Part shown: positions 62,558 to 64,000 of the stretch, piece by piece
Layout: each line of letters starts with the position of its first letter
Numbering within the stretch: the first letter of the stretch is position 1
NCBI GenBank assembly: GCA_027493405.1
Contig: JAOSKV010000002.1
Span: 1-64,000 of the forward strand
From: FEB-22 sp003105195
GTDB taxonomy: Bacteria; Pseudomonadota; Alphaproteobacteria; Rhizobiales; Xanthobacteraceae
Direction: 5' to 3'
DNA: 64,000 bases
Notes under the pieces: model-generated
The model's input: only the letters and a program-made list of their open reading frames with translations
The model's database searches: none
What the model was told of the DNA's origin: nothing
Position numbers and translations under genes: made by a program

Positions 62558-64000
62558 ATGAAGACCGCCCCCTACGGCGCGTGGAAATCGCCGATCACCT
62601 CGGACCTGATCGTCGCGCAGTCGATCGCGCTCGGCGACGTGCGGATCGACGGGGGCCAGGTGTACTGGCTGGAAGGGCGGCCGCAGGAGCAGGGGCGCAA
62701 CGTGATCGTGCGCGCGGATGGCGCCGAGGTCACGCCGAAGCCGTTCAATGCGCGCACGCGCGTGCACGAATACGGCGGGGGCGCGTGGCTGGTCGCGGAC
62801 GGCTCGATCGTGTTCTCCCACGTGGCGGACGGCCGGCTCTATCGCCAGGCCGTCGCCGCGGGCGCGCCGGTGCCGCTCACGCCGGCGCCGCCCGACCACG
62901 AGCGCAACTGGCGCTTCGCGGACGGCGTGATCGACCGGCGCCGCGGCCGATGGATCGGGGTGCGCGAGGACCACACCGGGGAGGGCGAGGCCGTCAACGC
63001 GATCGTGGCGGTCGACCTCGCGGGCCCGGAGGATGCCGGCCGCCTGCTCGCGGGCGGACACGACTTCGTCGCCTCGCCCCGGCTTTCGCCGGACGGCCGC
63101 CACCTCATGTGGCTCGCCTGGGATCATCCCAACATGCCGTGGAACGGCACCACGCTCTATCTCGCGGAGCTCGACACCGACGGTCGGCCGTCGGCGCCGC
63201 GGGCGATCGCGGGCGGGGCGCGCGAGTCGATCTTCCAGCCCGAGTGGCGCGACGACGGCAAGGTACTGTTCGTGTCCGACCGCTCGGGCTGGTGGAACCT
63301 GCACGGCTACGACCTCGCCTCGGGGGCGACGGCGCCGCTGCTCGAGATGGAGGCGGAGTTCGGCCAGCCGCAATGGGTCTGCGGCATGTCGACCTATGCG
63401 CTGACGGGCTCCGACCGGCTCGTGTGCAGCTACACGGAACAGGGACTCGGCCGCCTCGCCGTGCTGGAGCTTGCGACCGGCCGATGCGCGCCGCTCGACC
63501 TGCCGTTCACGGAGTTCGCGGCGGTGCGCGCCGAGGGCGATCGGGTCGCGTTTCTCGCCGGCGCGCCGGACCGTCCCACCTCGGTGGTGACGCTCGATCT
63601 TGCGACCGGCGTGCATCGCGTGCTCAAGACCTCGACCGATATCCTCGCGCGCGCGGATCTGCGCATCGCGGACCATCTCACCCGCGTGGAGCCGGTCGCG
63701 TTTCCGAGCGGCGGCGGCCGGACCGCCCACGGGCTGTTCTATCCGCCGCACAATCCCGACTACGCGGCGCCGCCGGGCGAGAAGCCGCCACTGCTGGTGA
63801 AGTGCCACGGCGGCCCGACCTCGTCGGCGTCGAGCACGCTGTCGCTGCGCAACCAGTTCTGGACCAGCCGCGGCATCGCGGTGCTGGACGTGAACTATGG
63901 CGGCAGCACGGGCTTCGGCCGCGCCTACCGGGAGCGCCTGCACGGCAACTGGGGCGTGGTCGACGTCGAGGACTGCATCAACGGCGCCAAGCACCTCGCG
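62558..64000 (+). CDS. S9-family (prolyl oligopeptidase-type) peptidase, C-terminus cut by window edge
   Basis: At least 481 residues. The N-terminal part is a beta-propeller (VYWLEGRPQEQGRNVIVRAD, VHEYGGGAWLVADGSIVFSH, SPRLSPDGRHLMWLAWDHPN, FVSDRSGWWNLHGYDLASG). The catalytic alpha/beta domain begins around residue 390 with AHGLFYPPHNPDY, KCHGGPTSSAS and LDVNYGGSTGFGRAYRERLH, then stops at the window edge before the GxSxGG nucleophile. Such peptidases are usually cytosolic and about 640 residues. Start ATG at 62558 has AGGGAG about 25 bp upstream, so it is not strongly supported. Confidence 0.9.
   Translation, partial: MKTAPYGAWKSPITSDLIVAQSIALGDVRIDGGQVYWLEGRPQEQGRNVIVRADGAEVTPKPFNARTRVHEYGGGAWLVADGSIVFSHVADGRLYRQAVAAGAPVPLTPAPPDHERNWRFADGVIDRRRGRWIGVREDHTGEGEAVNAIVAVDLAGPEDAGRLLAGGHDFVASPRLSPDGRHLMWLAWDHPNMPWNGTTLYLAELDTDGRPSAPRAIAGGARESIFQPEWRDDGKVLFVSDRSGWWNLHGYDLASGATAPLLEMEAEFGQPQWVCGMSTYALTGSDRLVCSYTEQGLGRLAVLELATGRCAPLDLPFTEFAAVRAEGDRVAFLAGAPDRPTSVVTLDLATGVHRVLKTSTDILARADLRIADHLTRVEPVAFPSGGGRTAHGLFYPPHNPDYAAPPGEKPPLLVKCHGGPTSSASSTLSLRNQFWTSRGIAVLDVNYGGSTGFGRAYRERLHGNWGVVDVEDCINGAKHLA

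Overview
The window is GC-rich DNA (about 70% G+C by eye) from an alphaproteobacterium, most likely of the order Hyphomicrobiales (Rhizobiales). The evidence is the block EVE-gpsA-tsaD / hemC-hemD-COG4223-hemY, the high GC content, the dispersed palindromic intergenic repeats typical of that order, and the many branched-chain-type ABC transporters next to acyl-CoA genes. I did no database search; all names rest on reading motifs.

Layout. 1-11 kb is housekeeping: a DUF1761 membrane protein, a small methyltransferase, topoisomerase IB, an M20 amidohydrolase, EVE, gpsA, tsaD, hemC, hemD, a mitofilin-like protein and HemY. A tRNA-Thr(CGT) gene at 11.3 kb and an IS481-type transposase remnant mark the change to accessory, mostly catabolic DNA. 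11.8-14 kb holds a ferric-reductase-like flavoprotein and small or broken genes. 14-32 kb is an atu-like (acyclic terpene utilisation-like) acyl-CoA cluster. A TetR regulator and a two-part AtuA run leftward. A complete LivHMGF transporter, an acyl-CoA synthetase and a binding protein run rightward. A leftward operon at 24.8-32 kb encodes an SDR, a biotin-dependent acyl-CoA carboxylase (both chains), two acyl-CoA dehydrogenases and a hotdog protein. Two TetR-type palindromes sit at the two divergent or promoter positions.

32-43 kb holds a second transporter with an SDR (leftward), a GntR/FCD regulator, a lone molybdenum hydroxylase large subunit and a frame-broken RTX protein. 42.7-48.3 kb holds a RidA-like protein and a third complete transporter. 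48.3-50 kb holds gene remnants and a MetE-like gene. 50-62 kb is a catabolic island: GntR/FCD regulator, a NicX/aminopeptidase-T-family protein, alpha/beta hydrolase, EthD-like protein, quinone oxidoreductase, HxGTHxD cyclase/hydrolase, 3-hydroxyisobutyrate-dehydrogenase-like enzyme, SDR, and a fourth transporter that includes a LivM-LivG fusion. Five copies of the palindrome TGTCGACA lie in the promoter gaps of this island, so I predict it is one GntR-controlled regulon. The window ends inside an S9 peptidase gene.

Sequence quality matters here. Three G/C homopolymer blocks (8.23, 19.7 and 33.84 kb), a 505-bp insertion with 20-bp direct repeats inside livG at 33.8-34.3 kb, an AT-rich stretch inside that insertion, and several single frameshifts in otherwise intact genes look like assembly or read artefacts. 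Genes affected are described as intact-in-life but broken-in-this-sequence where the reading frames support that.
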